Source of the DNA: Aselliscus stoliczkanus
Lineage: Eukaryota > Chordata > Mammalia > Chiroptera > Hipposideridae
Direction of reading: 5' to 3'
Assembly (NCBI GenBank): GCA_033961575.1
Contig: CM066732.1
Coordinates: 67,866,687 to 67,930,686, forward strand
DNA: 64,000 bases
Shown here: one piece after another, positions 11,701 through 22,358 of the stretch
Numbering within the stretch: position 1 is the first letter of the stretch
How the letters are laid out: each line of letters begins with the position of its first letter
Notes under the pieces: generated by a model
The model's input: only the letters and a program-made list of their open reading frames with translations
What the model was told of the DNA's origin: nothing
Database searches by the model: none
Position numbers and translations under genes: made by a program

Positions 11701-12942
11701 AGGCAGCTCAAAAATTAGAAGTCACTAATTCAATCCTGAGAAAAATCACGTTTTGTTTTTTCAAATGCATGTTTGATAGCTTCTTACATGATTGAAATAA
11801 CTGCAGTACTGCAAACCAGAAATATATATATATATTTCAAATATATATATATTTGAAAAACTTTATTTTCTATCCTTTAGGCAATTTCAGGTTGACTTTC
11901 TAAAATGAGCTAAGATTTAATTTCATCATGATTATATTAAATATGCTAAACTTTGCAGCTCATTTAGATTTTTGAAGAGAAAGCCACATAATGAATTTGG
12001 ATATGATTTCAGCTAAATTTGGAAGTCGATTTCTAAAGAAAGGAAGAAATGTGTTACATTACTTAACAGGGATCACACAAGAGTCAGCCTGGTTTCTCCA
12101 AGAATAGGTGATGCCAAACCAGCTCCATTTCCTTTTCTGCACAATCAGAGGAAGGGTAGATATAAAGCTTATCTAGATTAAATTAAAGTAATTGAAAGTT
12201 TCTTTAAGCTTTTGAAGAGGTTATGGGCTTGGTGTTAGTACAGTTTTGTTTCTTGGTAACTGATTGATAAAATGTATCCCTGTTTGCTACTTAACAAATG
12301 AACGTTGGCTTTGAGAAAGTTTCTGGTATGTGGCTTAGGAATCTGTCCTTGCCCTGTCCATTTTAACAGTTTTGCTAATGACTTGAATGAATTAGCACTA
12401 AACAACACTTGATATGCTAGAATGATGTGGCAGAGGAATACAATGAAGTTTTGCAGGAAAAAAAATTAAAGTTTTATCATTGAATCAAAAAAACAAAAAC
12501 AAAAACAAAAACCATCAGCTGCAACAAGGACAAAATACAGAGGACAAGGCTTAGGAGGAGCATCTGTGGAAACTAAGATTTTCATTCACTGTTTAACGAA
12601 CGTAACTGCCAAAATTGCCACCTTGGGCTGTGTCATTTGAAAGAATCGTGTCTGAAACAAGGGTGATTCATGCTTTGCTCTACTTTGCATTAGCCAGACC
12701 ATATGCCATTTTCAGTTTTTGGTACCAGGCTATATTTAGGAATATATTAGGAGTGAAGATACCAAGGTAGTGAAATAACTTGAAAGAATGTCACAAGAAG
12801 AAACCTTGTTAAGACAAGAGGGTACTTTGAGTATTAAAGAAATGTGACAAATATCAAGAGTGGAAAAGGTCAAATGAAACCAGATGGAATCAGATTTAAG
12901 CTTAACGTGACCATAACCTAAGGATAAATCAGTCCAGGGAGT
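11701..12942. other. Intronic or intergenic DNA, no gene recognised
   Basis: Contains a short AT dinucleotide palindrome (TATATATATATTTCAAATATATATATAT, around 11822-11852) and an A-rich run with CAAAAA repeats near 12486-12512. Otherwise unassigned. Confidence 0.4.
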
Positions 12943-13555
12943 GACTATTAGTTTTCTTGGTTTCCATAAATAAGTACTATAAAGTTGGGTGGCTTTAGAC
13001 ACAAAACTTTTGTAGTAATAGTTTGTCTCAGTTCTGGAGGCTGTAAATCTGAGATTAAGGTATCAGCGGGGTTGAATGCTTCTGAGGGCATAAGGGAGAA
13101 TCTGTTCCATGCCTTTCTCCTAGTCTCTGGTGGTTTGCTTCCAATCTTTGGCGTTCCTTGATTTGTAGATAAAACATCTCAATATCTGCTTTCCTGTTCA
13201 CATGGTGTTTTCTCTCTCTGTCTCTCTCTGTCTCTCTGTCTCTCTGTCTCTCTCTGTCTCTCTCTCTGTCTCTCTGTCTCTCTCTCTCTCTCTCTCTTTC
13301 TCTCTTTCTCTCTTTCTCTGTCTCTGTCTCTCTCTCTTGTATCCATTTACAAATTTGCCCTTCTTTCATAAGGACACCAGTCATATTGGATTAGGGGCCT
13401 ACTTCACCATGACCTCATCTTAACCAATTACCTCATCTTAACCAATTACAGCTACAATGACCCTATGTCCAATATGGTCACATTCTGAGGTCCTGGGGGT
13501 TAGATCTTTAACATATGAGTTTTTAGGGGATAGAGTTCAGCCAAACACAGTGACT
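12943..13555 (+). mobile_element. ERVL-type LTR (MLT2-like), with microsatellite expansion
   Basis: Diverged matches to the MLT2-type LTR are seen in order: TCAGTTCTGGAGGCTG, CTTCTCCTAGTCTCTGG, AAGGACACCAGTCATATTGG, GACCTCATCTTAACCAATTA and GGTCACATTCTGAGGTCC. The usual CT-rich part has expanded into a TCTCTG/TCTCTC tract. The naming is from memory; the LTR class is more certain than the subfamily. Confidence 0.7.
13211..13337. repeat. (TCTCTG)n/(TCTC)n microsatellite
   Basis: Nearly pure pyrimidine repeat of TCTCTG, TCTC and TTTCTC units inside the LTR. It produces artificial Arg/Glu and Ser/Leu open frames on the two strands. Confidence 0.95.
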
Positions 13556-14611
13556 AATAGTTGAATGTCCTCCTAGAGATAAAGGAATGAGATTTTTGCC
13601 TCGAGAATATTTTTTTCTTTAAACTGTGGGAATCAAAGAGATAAGATAGGCTGCTTGAGAAATAAATATTTTTTAAAAGATATTTTCTATTATTATGAAG
13701 AAGTTGATAAATATTTTGAAGAATCTATAGGGTATTTCTTATGGTGAAATCTCTCATATGTAAGTTCCACTTACTCACTTGCTAGATAAAACTCTCAAAT
13801 ATTCTGATGATAAATGGGTGTGCAGCACTATCACTTATGGGGCTCATCTCAAAGCTGTGCACTCTTGTTCCCCCTAGGTGAGATTTTTTTTCTTGCTTGA
13901 CAAGATTTAGTTATATTTGCTTCCAAACCTGTATATTCCTGAAATGTCAATATAATTATGGGGTTTGTATATTACCTAAATATTATCTAAACTCACAATA
14001 TTTAAGTGAAATAAAATAAAGTTGTTTCTATAAAAATAAAGTTCACACTTTGGAAATACACCATGAAGGCAAATTTTATTTTTTTAAAAGGTTGTCAAAT
14101 TAGGTATATAGGGAAACAATTGGAAAAAATTGTCAGACTGTGAAAGGATGTACATTCATTGCTTTCTAAGTGTCTCTTTCCTCTTTAAAGAAACTGAAGC
14201 TGGAAATCATAAATGATGAATTATGAGTGTAGTTTATGCAAGAAAAATAATGGAGGATTACAATCAGTAGACACATTCAAAGACTGGAATTAGATCATAA
14301 GAAGGAGAATAAATCTACCCTTACACATATTCAATTAAAATATTTACAATGTATAGTTGGTATTTTTTAAAAACCGGGATTCAGTTACTGAGCATTAAGG
14401 GAAGAATGGGTGTTGGATAAATAAATAGCAAGACTGTCACTGTTAGTAATATTTTCTGTGTGTGTGTGTGTGGTATGAATATTGAGATTCTCAGCTTCAT
14501 AGTTAGCAGCAAGAAGCACTGAATCGTGATGCATAAACTACATATGAGCATATAGTATTCCCATCATGTTCTCCTAAAAACAAATGGCAGAATTCTAGCA
14601 AACTGTTTTTT
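13556..14611. other. Intronic or intergenic DNA; small (TG)n run
   Basis: No gene seen. A short GT dinucleotide run lies at about 14457-14472. Confidence 0.4.
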
Positions 14612-15560
14612 TGCGGGGGTCCAGCCTCCTCGGAGTCCAGGGATTCCCTCTGGTGGGACGGAGTCGGAGAGGAAAAAAAGAAGAGAGCGGAGATACCAGA
14701 AAGAGTTTCGCAGGAGTGTCACACTTTAATGTAATAACGTGTCCGTTTTATAGGGACTCTTGTACATAAGTCTGGTGGTCTCTGTTTCCCAGGAGTTTCG
14801 CAGTCTTTTCTCCCCTGCAATTTCTCTCTCCAGGGTGTACTGTGACTTACTCTTCCATTAAAGGATTATCTTGTCTTTTATTATGATAATTACTATGAAA
14901 CCCAGACTTAGTTTCTGTATATCACCTAAAGAATGTTTATCATGACTATCTTATGTTAAGGATTGACATATTTTTATATATTGCCTAAAGAATGTTTACT
15001 ATAGCTATCTTGACTATCTAGAAATTATCCGAAATCCTAGCAGCTAAACACAATCATAAAACTCACAGGGTGTGTACTTGAGCTATACTAAAAGACTAGG
15101 AGTGGATGTGTTTAGGGCAAAAGCATCTAAAATCTATTCCTATGTAAATACAATACCTAGCAATCAAAAGGGGCCTCACACCTCTCCTATCCTATGGAGG
15201 GCTGCATCCTGTTTCTCAGTAAAAGCTTCAGTATCTGTTGCTGCAACAAGGCACTATGCAAAGGAATTCACACAAGGCTGTTGATTAACATACCCCATGG
15301 TCAGCGAGCTGCCTCTTACTGAAACTCTCATGGCCTGAAGACTTTTAATCTCCAAGGAGACTATTCACAGCAGGGGTGGGGGGATGGGGGGTTGGGGGGT
15401 GGGGGGGGTGGGAAAGGCCCTTAGGCAAGTGCATCAGCATCTCACAAGCTGGCTGTCAGTTTTTCACAGTCAGGCATTTTGGCCTACGTTGCCAGAGGTC
15501 TGTGCCTCAGTTTCCAATTGACTTGAGTCCCCAATATCTCAGTTCAGGGGTCCCCTCGGG
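14612..15560 (-). mobile_element. ERV LTR, minus strand (copy 1)
   Basis: On the minus strand there is a TATA-like CTATAAAA near 14754, an ATTAAA polyadenylation signal just before GTGTGACACTCC, and a terminus GGCTGGACCCCCGCA. The copy at 63337 aligns with it through the R/U5 region and beyond (shared CCAGGGTGTACTGTGACTTA and AACCCAGACTTAGTTTCTG blocks). The + strand left edge at TGCGGGGG is clear. The right edge is uncertain because it runs into the L1-H insertion. TATA and poly(A) signal lie close together, as in many class II ERVs; the class is an inference. No retroviral gene is recognisable next to it. Confidence 0.7.
15373..15412 (+). repeat. G-run cluster (possible G-quadruplex)
   Basis: Seven G-runs of 3 to 8 separated by single A/T or TT spacers, inside or at the edge of the ERV LTR. 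The pattern fits G-quadruplex formation on the + strand. Confidence 0.75.
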
Positions 15561-16159
15561 CTGTATCCTGTTATTTTTTTTTAATTTTTTCCTTTTTTTA
15601 TTAGTTTCAGGTGTACAACACAACGCAATAGTTATACTCTTTACCCCCAAAGTGAAAACCCCCCTCCCCCAGTTCGCCACCCCACTCCCCCCCATATAAT
15701 ACATATCCATCACAAGTCCCCTGACTCCCCTCCACAGTATACTCCATATCCCGTGACCATCCACATATTCAGTTGCAGTTGGCATACAATACTATACAAC
15801 GTCAGCTTCAGGTGTACAGAGCAGTGATCAAGCCTCTACTCCATCCATGAAGTGGTCTCCCTAACAAGACATGAGGCTATCTGACACACCACAAAATTTT
15901 TACAACATTATTATATTCCCCGAACTGTGTTTCATATCCCTGTGGCAATATTGTAGTTGCCTATTTATGCTGTCTAATCACTTCCCCTTCCCCCCAATCC
16001 CGACTCCCCTCCCAATTATCAACCCTCAGTTTTTCCTCTACATCTACGAGTCTGTTTACTTTGATCGTTCGCTCAGCTCTTCAGACTCCACACACAAGTG
16101 AGATCACATAATACCTGTCCTTCTCCGACTGACTTATTTCTCGCAATATAATAGTCTCT

Positions 16160-16315
16160 TCACAACATTATCGATTACATTCCCAGAACTGGCCCCATAT
16201 CCCTGCGGCAACATTGTAGTCCCACATACGCTGTGCAAAACCTTCCCCCTTTCCCTCTTCCCCACTCCCTCCCAGCCAGCAACCATCTGTTTTTCCTTTA
16301 TATCTGCTTGATATG
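16160..16315 (-). repeat. Partial second copy of the L1 3' UTR inside L1-H
   Basis: The block (+ strand landmarks TTCCCAGAACTGGCCCCATATCCCTG and CCAGCAACCATCTGTTTTTCC) repeats the 3' UTR block at about 15905-16055 with divergence. The last ORF2 codons lie between the two copies. It indicates template jumping or RNA rearrangement before or at insertion. Confidence 0.7.
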
Positions 16316-16371
16316 ATTTCAATCTTCTTAAATTGTCTCTCTGGGTTAGCTTGTTTACCCCTTTCTTTTGT

Positions 16372-17244
16372 TTAAAAAAGCCCTTTTAACATTTCTTGCA
16401 ATGCTGGCTTGGTGGTAATGAATTCCTTAAGCTTATTCTTTTCTGAGAAGCTCTTTATTTCTCCTTCAATTTTAAGTGATAGCCGTGCTGGGTAGAGCAA
16501 TCTTGGTTGTAGGCCGTTATTTTGTGTCACTTTGAATATCTCCTGCCACTCCCTTCTGGCCTTCAGAGTTTCTGTAGACAAGTCAGCTGTTAGTCTAACA
16601 GGAGTTCCTTTGTATGTAACCTGCTGTCTTTCTCCTGCAGCCTCTAGGATTCTGTCTCTGTCTTTAACCTTTGCCATTTTAACTATGATGTGTCTTGGTG
16701 TGGACCCGTTTGGGTTCAGCTTGTTTGGAAGCCTCTGCACTTCCTGGGCATGTATGTTGATTTCCTTCACCAGGGTAGGGAAGTTTTCAGTCACTATTTT
16801 TTCCAATACATTTTCAACCCCTTGCTTCTTCTCTTCTCCTTCTGGTATCCCTATGATTCGAAGGTGGTTGCGCTTCACCTTGTCCCATAGGGCTCTCAAA
16901 CTATTTTCATTGTTTTTTATTCTTTGGTCTTTTTGCTGTGCCAGCTGGGTGAGTTCTGCTATTTTATCTTCCAAAGTGCTGATCCGCTCCTCTGCTTCAT
17001 CTACTCTACTGGTGATTCCTTTGAGTGTGTTCTTCATTTCAGTTATTGTATTCTTTAGTTCTAACAGGTTGTTTTTTATGGTTTCCCTATCCTTCTTTAT
17101 GTCCTCGCTAAGTTCCTTATACATTCTTATCATCAGTGTTCTAAACTCTGTCTCTGAAAGGTTGGATCCCTCTGTTTCATTTGGTTCCATTTCTGGAGGT
17201 TTCTTCTGATCTTTTACTTGTGACATGTTTCTTTGTTTCCCCAT
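16372..17244 (-). CDS. L1 ORF1 protein of the HAL1-like element, open over full length
   Basis: A 290-residue uninterrupted frame from ATG at 17244 (MGKQRNMSQV). An upstream in-frame ATG at 17322 would add 26 residues from the 5' UTR, but the other L1s support the shorter start. A coiled coil covers roughly residues 30-115 (heptads such as ITSRVDEAEERISTLEDKI). An RRM follows at about 120-205 (LRIIGIPEGE and RHIIVKMAKV as RNP2- and RNP1-like strands), then the C-terminal domain at about 210-285 (LSTETLKARREW, QPRLLYPARL). ORF1p forms trimers, coats L1 RNA and acts as a nucleic-acid chaperone. It is the only protein this element could encode. Retention of a full frame in an element with a slightly decayed TSD is noteworthy. 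Confidence 0.9.
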   Translation of the reverse strand: MGKQRNMSQVKDQKKPPEMEPNETEGSNLSETEFRTLMIRMYKELSEDIKKDRETIKNNLLELKNTITEMKNTLKGITSRVDEAEERISTLEDKIAELTQLAQQKDQRIKNNENSLRALWDKVKRNHLRIIGIPEGEEKKQGVENVLEKIVTENFPTLVKEINIHAQEVQRLPNKLNPNGSTPRHIIVKMAKVKDRDRILEAAGERQQVTYKGTPVRLTADLSTETLKARREWQEIFKVTQNNGLQPRLLYPARLSLKIEGEIKSFSEKNKLKEFITTKPALQEMLKGLF

Positions 17245-18251
17245 TCTGGCTGTCTCTCTGGGATTGCTTTGATGTATTAGATAGATCACCAGGAGAGCCC
17301 TGGCTGGATGATGCAGGCACACGGCTCAGGGCCCAACACTCCCAGGAAAACTCCCAGTCTCAACCTGTCCCAATCAGCCGCTTGCAGATCAGGCCGAGCA
17401 GCCCAACAACCAATCACCAGCCTGGCAACTCTGTAAGCGGAGTGCGGAGAGCGGGGACCCGAGGCGGCTTGAGCACTCCCGGGTCTCAGTGAGCAGCCTG
17501 TTGGAGCCGGAGGATACCCGCCCTGCGTTTCCCTGATAACGCAGTATAAGCCGGGCAGAGGGTGGGGATCCAAGGCTGCAGGCGCATGCGCATACGCACC
17601 CACGTACTTCTGCGCCAATTCCAACAGACCAATGAGGTCTCGGACCTGATCCTTTGTGGGAGGGCCCAAGCCCAACAAAATGGCGCCCTCCCTACACCAC
17701 TCGCATGCAGGCTCCGCTCCACGGGAACAACAGTTCAAAAACCTCCAGCTTTTGCACCAAAGGTGCTCAGTTCAGTCCGTCCCCACAGGCTCCCAGCTCA
17801 CACAGCCACTCCCTCCACCAGGAACCAGGCAAGTGCTCACCGGCGAGCAAGCCTGGGCACCGGCCCCACTGATTCTCCGGCCGCTCTTAGCCTCACTGAG
17901 CTGAGCAAAGAGAGTCCTCACTAATTACTGCCGGCTATCTTAGAACTTCTCTTCCCGGCAAATGAACTCTGGGCTGGTGAGCTTGGTGTGCGGCCAGAGG
18001 GTCTCTCCCCCAACCGGAGAAGCCTCTCCACAGCTGGGGCTTCCCTCACAGGGTTTGCCCTCTCTCGTCTCCGCCCGTCCTACCAGACCCGATGTGGCTT
18101 CCTCTTTAAGTTCTTCGTTTAGTGGTTCTATTCCTCCAGTGTTCTGGGGAACTCCAGGGTTGAATGCTGTATAATTTGCTTGTAATTTTGGTGTGATCCT
18201 GGGAGGCAGTTAGCACAGTGTCTGTCTATTGTGCCATTTTACCAGAAGTCC
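17245..18251 (-). promoter_or_regulatory. 5' UTR/promoter of L1-H, spliced form
   Basis: GC-rich and collinear with the L1-B 5' UTR (38740-39698) but lacking its 518-bp internal segment. The join lies between 17290 and 17289 and reads (minus) CTCTCCTG|GTGATCTATC. The first bases (GGTAAAATGGCACAATAG) include an AAATGG core like the YY1-type site at other L1 starts. Confidence 0.8.
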
Positions 18252-18263
18252 CTGTAGCCTGTT

Positions 18264-18994
18264 TTAAGGAGTTTCCTTTTCTTTAGGAAATTTTTCCCTG
18301 TTGTTGGCTTACACAACCAGCTATCATCACGGTACCACAGGAACTTGTCACAAATGCAGTGAGTATATTATCTCCTATAGGAGGAAAGGCATATGGGTTC
18401 ATAGAGGCAGGAGATATTACATGACCAACCATAAGGCAGCACCCCTAATATCCAGTGCTGAGCAGGGTAATGTGACCTAGTCAGACACTGAGAGGCTGTC
18501 GGCTTCCCACATCTTTTGATGCTTGCTTTTTAGAATGATGGGCATGGGATCTGAGTCTTAATTGCTTTTAGCTTTTATGAATGCTTTTTACTGCATCAAA
18601 TTTTTGACCAGACAAAATACATTTCAGTGGACCTATTTACTCCATTTTAAAAGACTGAAAGTCCAGCTGAAACTCCTCATCAAGCGATCTGGGATCATGA
18701 TGTTCTTTCTGGATGAGGCCATGTACTCCCCTCATTAGGTCAGATCAATCTGACATTTCTGAGTTAGGTATTCCCCTTCAAAGTTATATGATAATTTGGA
18801 ATTAAACTTTCCTGCTTGCTTTTGATAGAGTAATCACTACTTATAATCCAATTTAATAAAAATTTTCCATTTATGTAATCTCTAAGGAGAATTTAGGCTA
18901 TTTGTCTAGTGAAGTTCATTTGATACCAGGATTTGTTACATACATTCTACAATCATTCAAGTGCTCCTAATATAGTGAATGAAATGAAAAATAA
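18264..18994. other. Unassigned sequence following L1-H
   Basis: No known family recognised with confidence. It may be the remainder of the sequence into which the LTR and L1-H inserted, possibly old retroviral DNA, but I cannot demonstrate that. Confidence 0.35.
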
Positions 18995-19195
18995 AAATGC
19001 TAACACTTAAATAGTGCCTACTACTTCCAGAAGCTGTTATAGTGCTTAATTACTTCACTTAACCTTCCTTTCTACTCCAAGAGGTATGTACCATTATTAT
19101 TCCTATTTTTGCAGATAAGGGAACTGAGACACAAAGATTAAATAATTCATACAAGATTGTACAGCTGGCATTAGTAGAACTTGGATTATATAAAC
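18995..19195 (-). mobile_element. MIR SINE fragment
   Basis: The complement of the MIR core is readable: TACCATTATTATTCCTATTTT, then GATAAGGGAACTGAGACACA, TTAAATAATTCATACAAG and ACAGCTGGCATTAGTAG, matching in order the 'gaggaaactgaggcacagag...acagctagtaag' block. Confidence 0.75.
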
Positions 19196-19289
19196 TTCAT
19201 AAATTATATTTCATAATATGTGGAATTAGAAAAAGCCTCAAAGTGTGGTTTAAAAACGACTACTACCTTATTAAGAAATTATATAAATG

Positions 19290-19620
19290 ATATATAAATG
19301 CCTACCACTGCACTGTGTACCTGAAACTAATATAAAATTTTTATTTTCACTGGCCCTCATACGTGGGACCGAACTGGGGCTGCTGGCTTCCCAAGCTAGT
19401 GCTTAATTACTGCGCCACTCAGCCAGCAAACTAATATAAAATTAAACAAATAAGTCATGGGGATGTAATGTGCAGCCTGAGCACTATAGTTAATAATCTT
19501 GTGACAGTGTGGTATCATGGTAATCACTTCTTTAGCTATATAAATGTTGACAAACTATTGCATATACCTGAAACTAATATAATATGTTTTCTATATTTAA
19601 TAAAAATCTTTAGAAAAACT
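19290..19620 (+). mobile_element. Old L1 3' end, + strand, split by a SINE
   Basis: L1 3' UTR phrases (CTATAGTTAATAATCTTGTG, TATACCTGAAACTAATATAA) end in an AATAAAAATC poly(A) signal region. An additional GTACCTGAAACTAATATAAAA at about 19318 suggests a second, nested or duplicated 3' end. The SINE at 19340 lies between them. Confidence 0.65.
19340..19427 (-). mobile_element. Short tRNA-headed SINE
   Basis: A perfect 16-bp duplication AAACTAATATAAAATT (19324-19339 and 19428-19443) encloses the copy. Minus-strand head GCTGGCTGAGTGGCGCAGTA; it ends at GAGGGCCAGTG with a very short A-tail, so its 3' end is truncated compared with other copies. Confidence 0.85.
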
Positions 19621-19965
19621 ATACAAATGAGTATCACCAATAAGTTCCTTTTCAAAATCAGTAAGCATCATTTTATGGATAAGGAAATAATGAATATGCT
19701 TTAATTTTTAAATATTTCAATGATTATACAGTAATGGAGGAGCTGATAACAAATGGTCTGGGGTGTCCTTTCAAGCTAAATATCTTGTTGACCCATTATA
19801 CCCATTCCATATGATATTTTGTTTCCTCACATGTAGTTTTTACTAGAGTAGTTGAATCAAATGTAATTGATGGTAGTGTGCAGTATCCCTCTGTATATTC
19901 CAGCTAAGAAAGGTTGAAAGGCACTGAAATTTATTGTTCTGTGTTATTTCTCTAAATAATCTTTT

Positions 19966-20093
19966 ATTTATTTATTTATTTATTATATTTATTATATTTA
20001 TTTTTTTAAATTAAAATTTATTGTGTGGTGACAATGGTTGTAAAATTACATAGGCTTCAAGTGTACAATTCTGTAATACGTCATCTATATATC
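19966..20093 (-). mobile_element. 5'-truncated L1 3' end
   Basis: An AT-rich tail (TTATTTATT repeats) is followed by complement-of-3'-UTR sequence TGGTTGTAAAATTACATAGG and AGTGTACAATTCTGTAATAC. AAATAATCTTTT is repeated at 19954-19965 and 20094-20105. It is a tiny insertion of about 130 bp. Confidence 0.7.
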
Positions 20094-20239
20094 AAATAAT
20101 CTTTTGATGACTGTCCATTTATATATTGCTTAGTGGTATTATATTTAGAGCATTGTTTGAGAAGTTGCAATTTTAAATCTTTTAATCTGTACATATACAA
20201 CGAAGCCTTGTAGAAGCTGGCAATAAAGAATAAGGCTTT

Positions 20240-20840
20240 ATAAAACCTTGAATTCATGAATATCACCATTCTGGTTATCTATATAACAACCACCTGCAAA
20301 AAATGGTGATTTAAACAACAATTTATTCCTATTTCCCTGATTCTGTGATTGACAGGACTCAAGTGGTAAACTTTCACTTAGGGTCTCTTGTGTGGCTGCA
20401 TTCAAATGGAGGCTGGGACCCAAGTCATCTGAACACCCTATTGGGTGGAGTGTTCAATATGGCTGTTTTCTTGCACATATCTAATGCTTTTGTGCTCCGT
20501 GACTTCTCTCTCTCCACATTGTGTCTTGTCTTCCTGCCTCTCCACATGGCTTGGGCTTGTTGTTTCCTGTGGTACAAGGTGCTCACATTTCTAACATGGT
20601 GACTGACTTTCAAGTTGCACAAAGTGGACTCTTCCAGGCCAATTGGGGACAATGCTGAAAGTCATATAATATCACATCCACTGTATGCTATTGGTTAAAG
20701 TAGTTTAGGGCCTGTTCAGATACAAGGAGGTGGAGAAATAGATTCTATAGCTTAATGGGAGACTACCAAGGTCATATTTCACAAGAGAATATGGAATGGG
20801 TGCTATCATTGCAGCCATCTTTAAGAAATATGAACTGCCA
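20240..20840. mobile_element. Ancient mammalian LTR-like repeat
   Basis: Phrases such as TTCTGGTTATCTATATAACAA, TTAAACAACAATTTATT, TATGCTATTGGTTAAAG and a terminal AACTGCCACAAGAACTA recall a common mammalian ERVL/MaLR-type LTR. I am unsure of the subfamily and of the edges. Confidence 0.5.
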
Positions 20841-22203
20841 CAAGAACTATGACACCCAATCAGACATGCTTTGGGCATGATGTCAGGGAGAGAATATGCA
20901 AATATATAGAGATGTGCCTACTACACAGATGCTTAGATTTCACTTACCAGCCAAATGACTTACATACTTACATTCAAGATCATAGATCTCTGGGAGTCTA
21001 AAAAGAGTGCTCAAAAATTCATTATTAGTCTTCTATTATCCAGTCCTTCCTGCTCAGAGAAGGCTGGGCAAAGAATCTGGAATGGATATCTTTTGGAGTC
21101 TATCAGTGTTGTACAAAAATCTCTACTTGGTCTGCTTCCATTATTATCTAATCTATCCCTCATAGAGGAAGCAGGGCTCAGGAGCCTAGGCTGGATATAT
21201 GGTGAAAAGTTAGTATCCAGGGGTGGAATCCAAGTCAAATGCATAACATCCTAGTTAACCAAACTAAAGGGAGGAATAGAAACACAGGAAACTATGTAGG
21301 ACAACTAAGGACTAAAATTCAAGGGTGGGAAAGTCTGAAAAATTCTGAGGTGGAAGATCAATAATACCAATAATTTTATTCTAAGTTTCAGAATGTTAGG
21401 ATAGGACTTATTCTACTTAAAAACAGAATTGGTTCAAGATACTGGGTTGAGGTTGAGAAAACAGATGATGTCAGAGAGGATATTGGGGAGGAATTTCTAT
21501 CTTTCAAATACTGATTTTTCTACCTTGCAACTTCTATAGCCATGGATGACTGATTTGTTATGGTCATGAAACACTCAAAACAATTATTAATCATTTTAAG
21601 TAACTAAAATAATGTTATTCATAGGATGATTCCATAGATGGTTCCATATAATTTTGATAGGCTCAACAGTATAATAAAAGTCTAAATAAATTTTATTCTA
21701 CTTATACATTCTTTAGTTTCTAGTAATCTGAATTTTCTAAGAAAAAAGTTTTACATGTGAACATAATGTGAATAACATATACTTTTGTGAATGTCGTTGA
21801 TTACATTATTTTCTACTACTGCTTATAATAGTACCAATCTATATTACCAAAAAAAAAAAAATGAACTTAGGTATAGTTGATTTAGTTCTGATGATTTTAT
21901 TATCTTGGTAAATGATGATATGATATATCATTGCATACTCTGCTTTATTTTTGGACAATTGTTTATGAGACTAATCAAAAGAAATACCAGGGCAATTTAG
22001 TTTTTGAATTTAAACCCATTTGAATTTATACAGAGGAAGTGCTTCCTGAACTTGCCTGAATAGGACTGGAATTGTTCTAGCTGAAGAGAAGTGTTGAATA
22101 ATGATGAGTTTTTCTTAAGCTCAGCTAGTCTAATTTTAGGTATAACATAGTGAATGAGAATCAAATTATGCTTTCTGAGATACATTGCAATAGAAAAAGT
22201 GAC
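20841..22203. other. Intronic or intergenic DNA, no feature recognised
   Basis: Unique-looking sequence. The modest open frames at 20.9-21.25 kb on both strands lack splice signals or motifs. Confidence 0.4.
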
Positions 22204-22214
22204 TATATGCTTTT

Positions 22215-22347
22215 TTGTTTGTTTGTTTGTTTGTTTGTTTGTTTGCTTTTTGAGGGCAGTGTCACTGGCCCTCATATGTGGGACCTGAACTGGGGCCACT
22301 AGCTTCCCAAGCCAGCGCTTAACCACCGTGCCACTCAGCCAGCCCAT
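22215..22347 (-). mobile_element. Short tRNA-headed SINE with (CAAA)n tail
   Basis: Minus-strand head GGCTGGCTGAGTGGCACGGT, body to CAGTGACACTGCCCTC, tail of CAAA repeats (+ strand TTTG repeats at 22215-22245). TATATGCTTTT is repeated at 22204-22214 and 22348-22358. Confidence 0.88.
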
Positions 22348-22358
22348 TATATGCTTTT

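Larger units (their letters stand above)
15573..18251 (-). mobile_element. L1-H: HAL1-like, ORF1-only L1-derived retrotransposon
   Basis: The duplication CTGTA(T/G)CCTGTT (15561-15572 and 18252-18263, one mismatch) brackets a 2.7-kb element with an A-rich 3' end. Minus-strand order: 5' start GGACTTCTGGTAAAATGGC, a GC-rich 5' UTR of about 1 kb, a complete ORF1 (17244-16372), about 25 bp of ORF2 endonuclease sequence, a partial 3' UTR, the last ORF2 codons, a full 3' UTR and A-tail. The endonuclease/RT is otherwise absent. It also lacks exactly the 518-bp GT-AG segment present in the L1-B 5' UTR. Half-L1 (HAL1) elements are known non-autonomous L1 relatives with ORF1 only; whether this is a family or a single rearranged copy cannot be seen here. 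Confidence 0.85.

Noticed and set aside
13055..13423. Arg/Glu-rich and Ser/Leu-rich open frames
   Set aside because: Direct translation of the TCTCTG microsatellite on the two strands.
17286..18174. Several open frames on both strands near 17.3-18.2 kb
   Set aside because: This is the GC-rich 5' UTR of the HAL1-like element. Frames overlap on both strands and none resembles a protein.
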